In this document: piece by piece, positions 63,647 through 64,000 of the stretch
How positions within the stretch are numbered: position 1 is the first letter of the stretch
Layout of the letters: every line of letters begins with the position of its first letter
Notes under the pieces: generated by a model
The model's database searches: none
What the model saw: the letters and a program-made list of their open reading frames with translations, nothing else
Told to the model about the DNA's origin: nothing
NCBI RefSeq assembly: GCF_010111755.1
Contig: NC_088962.1
Span: 496,001-560,000, forward strand
DNA length: 64,000 bases
From: Nakaseomyces glabratus
Lineage: Eukaryota > Ascomycota > Saccharomycetes > Saccharomycetales > Saccharomycetaceae
Direction: 5' to 3'
Program-made: the position numbers and the translations under genes

Positions 63647-64000
63647 TCACGATAAAGGTTAATCTAAAAGTACTATTATTAACACCTTTCGTTTAGTCAT
63701 CACTGTACAATACTTAAAAATATGGTCAAACTGGAATTTGATCTAAATCATTTCCCTGGCAGGGAGTTATTCGTGTAATAATTTTGAGGATAGGATGATT
63801 GTTGCGAGGTACTTTACGTTTTAGTTTGGTAACATCTTATACTTTTTCCTCGATGTTTCTGAATATGGATAAAGTTTATAATCTTCGTTGTCTGGTTTGT
63901 CACCTACATATATAAATTCTATTTTTTTTTCACTTTTTATAGCAAGAATATAATATTAATTCATAAATAAAGTTTTGCTTAAGCAAATTTGCTAGCAACT
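63647..64000. other. SCD6 3' region to the window edge
   Basis: 354 bases, AT-rich, with a T-run near 63921-63931. No start of another gene, RNA gene or repeat is seen before the edge. Confidence 0.6.

Overview
This is a nuclear window from a budding yeast of the Saccharomycetaceae. It holds 31 protein genes, all uninterrupted by introns and densely packed on both strands; 30 are complete and the first (FAR11) runs off the left edge. The proteins align end to end, from my memory of the families, with Saccharomyces cerevisiae orthologues. The gene order is a mosaic of S. cerevisiae blocks: YNL127-YNL129 (FAR11, TEP1, NRK1), a long YOR150-YOR176 block (MRPL23 to HEM15), YGR110-YGR116 (CLD1, YGR111W, SHY1, DAM1, SPT6), then YPR129W (SCD6). 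Such a mosaic points to a post-genome-duplication relative of S. cerevisiae. The best guess is Nakaseomyces glabratus (Candida glabrata) or a close sister. I recall its YRM1 and YRR1 orthologues lying about eight genes apart on chromosome L, as here, but I could not verify this.

Layout. 1-5.2 kb: FAR11 (partial), TEP1 and NRK1, all minus. 5.5-10.4 kb: MRPL23 (+) converging on RPB2 (-). 11.3-17 kb: ISN1, NFI1/SIZ2 and PUP1, all minus. 17.6-24.3 kb: PET123 (+), SME1 (-), MTR10 (+), PNS1 (-). 25.4-43.2 kb: two paralogous Zn2Cys6 multidrug-resistance-type regulators, YRR1 and YRM1, bracket DDP1, GET4, SEY1, SWT1, RPS28A, GLN4 and LCB4. 43.6-50.2 kb: DCS2, MED4, ALE1, HEM15. 50.9-63.6 kb: CLD1, the YGR111W acetyltransferase family protein, SHY1, DAM1, SPT6 and SCD6, all plus.

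Most genes are housekeeping: RNA polymerase II and its helpers (RPB2, MED4, SPT6), RNA metabolism (SME1, SWT1, DCS2, SCD6, MTR10), translation (GLN4, RPS28A and two mitoribosomal proteins), the proteasome (PUP1), SUMO ligation (NFI1), ER/membrane biology (GET4, SEY1, ALE1, LCB4, CLD1, PNS1), and heme and cytochrome oxidase assembly (HEM15, SHY1). The regulators YRR1 and YRM1 are the most organism-specific part.

For several genes an open frame continues upstream of the first ATG through a GTG or TTG. I start those genes at the first in-frame ATG, supported by homology. I saw no tRNA, rRNA, transposon, LTR, CRISPR, centromere or telomere. The best unexplained signals are: a pair of strong hairpins between SPT6 and SCD6 (possible structured RNA); a 14-bp-arm inverted repeat in the RPB2-ISN1 gap, where S. 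cerevisiae carries ATG40, PDR5 and SLP1; a shared C-terminal tail motif in the two zinc-cluster regulators; and several short tandem arrays in promoters and 3' regions.
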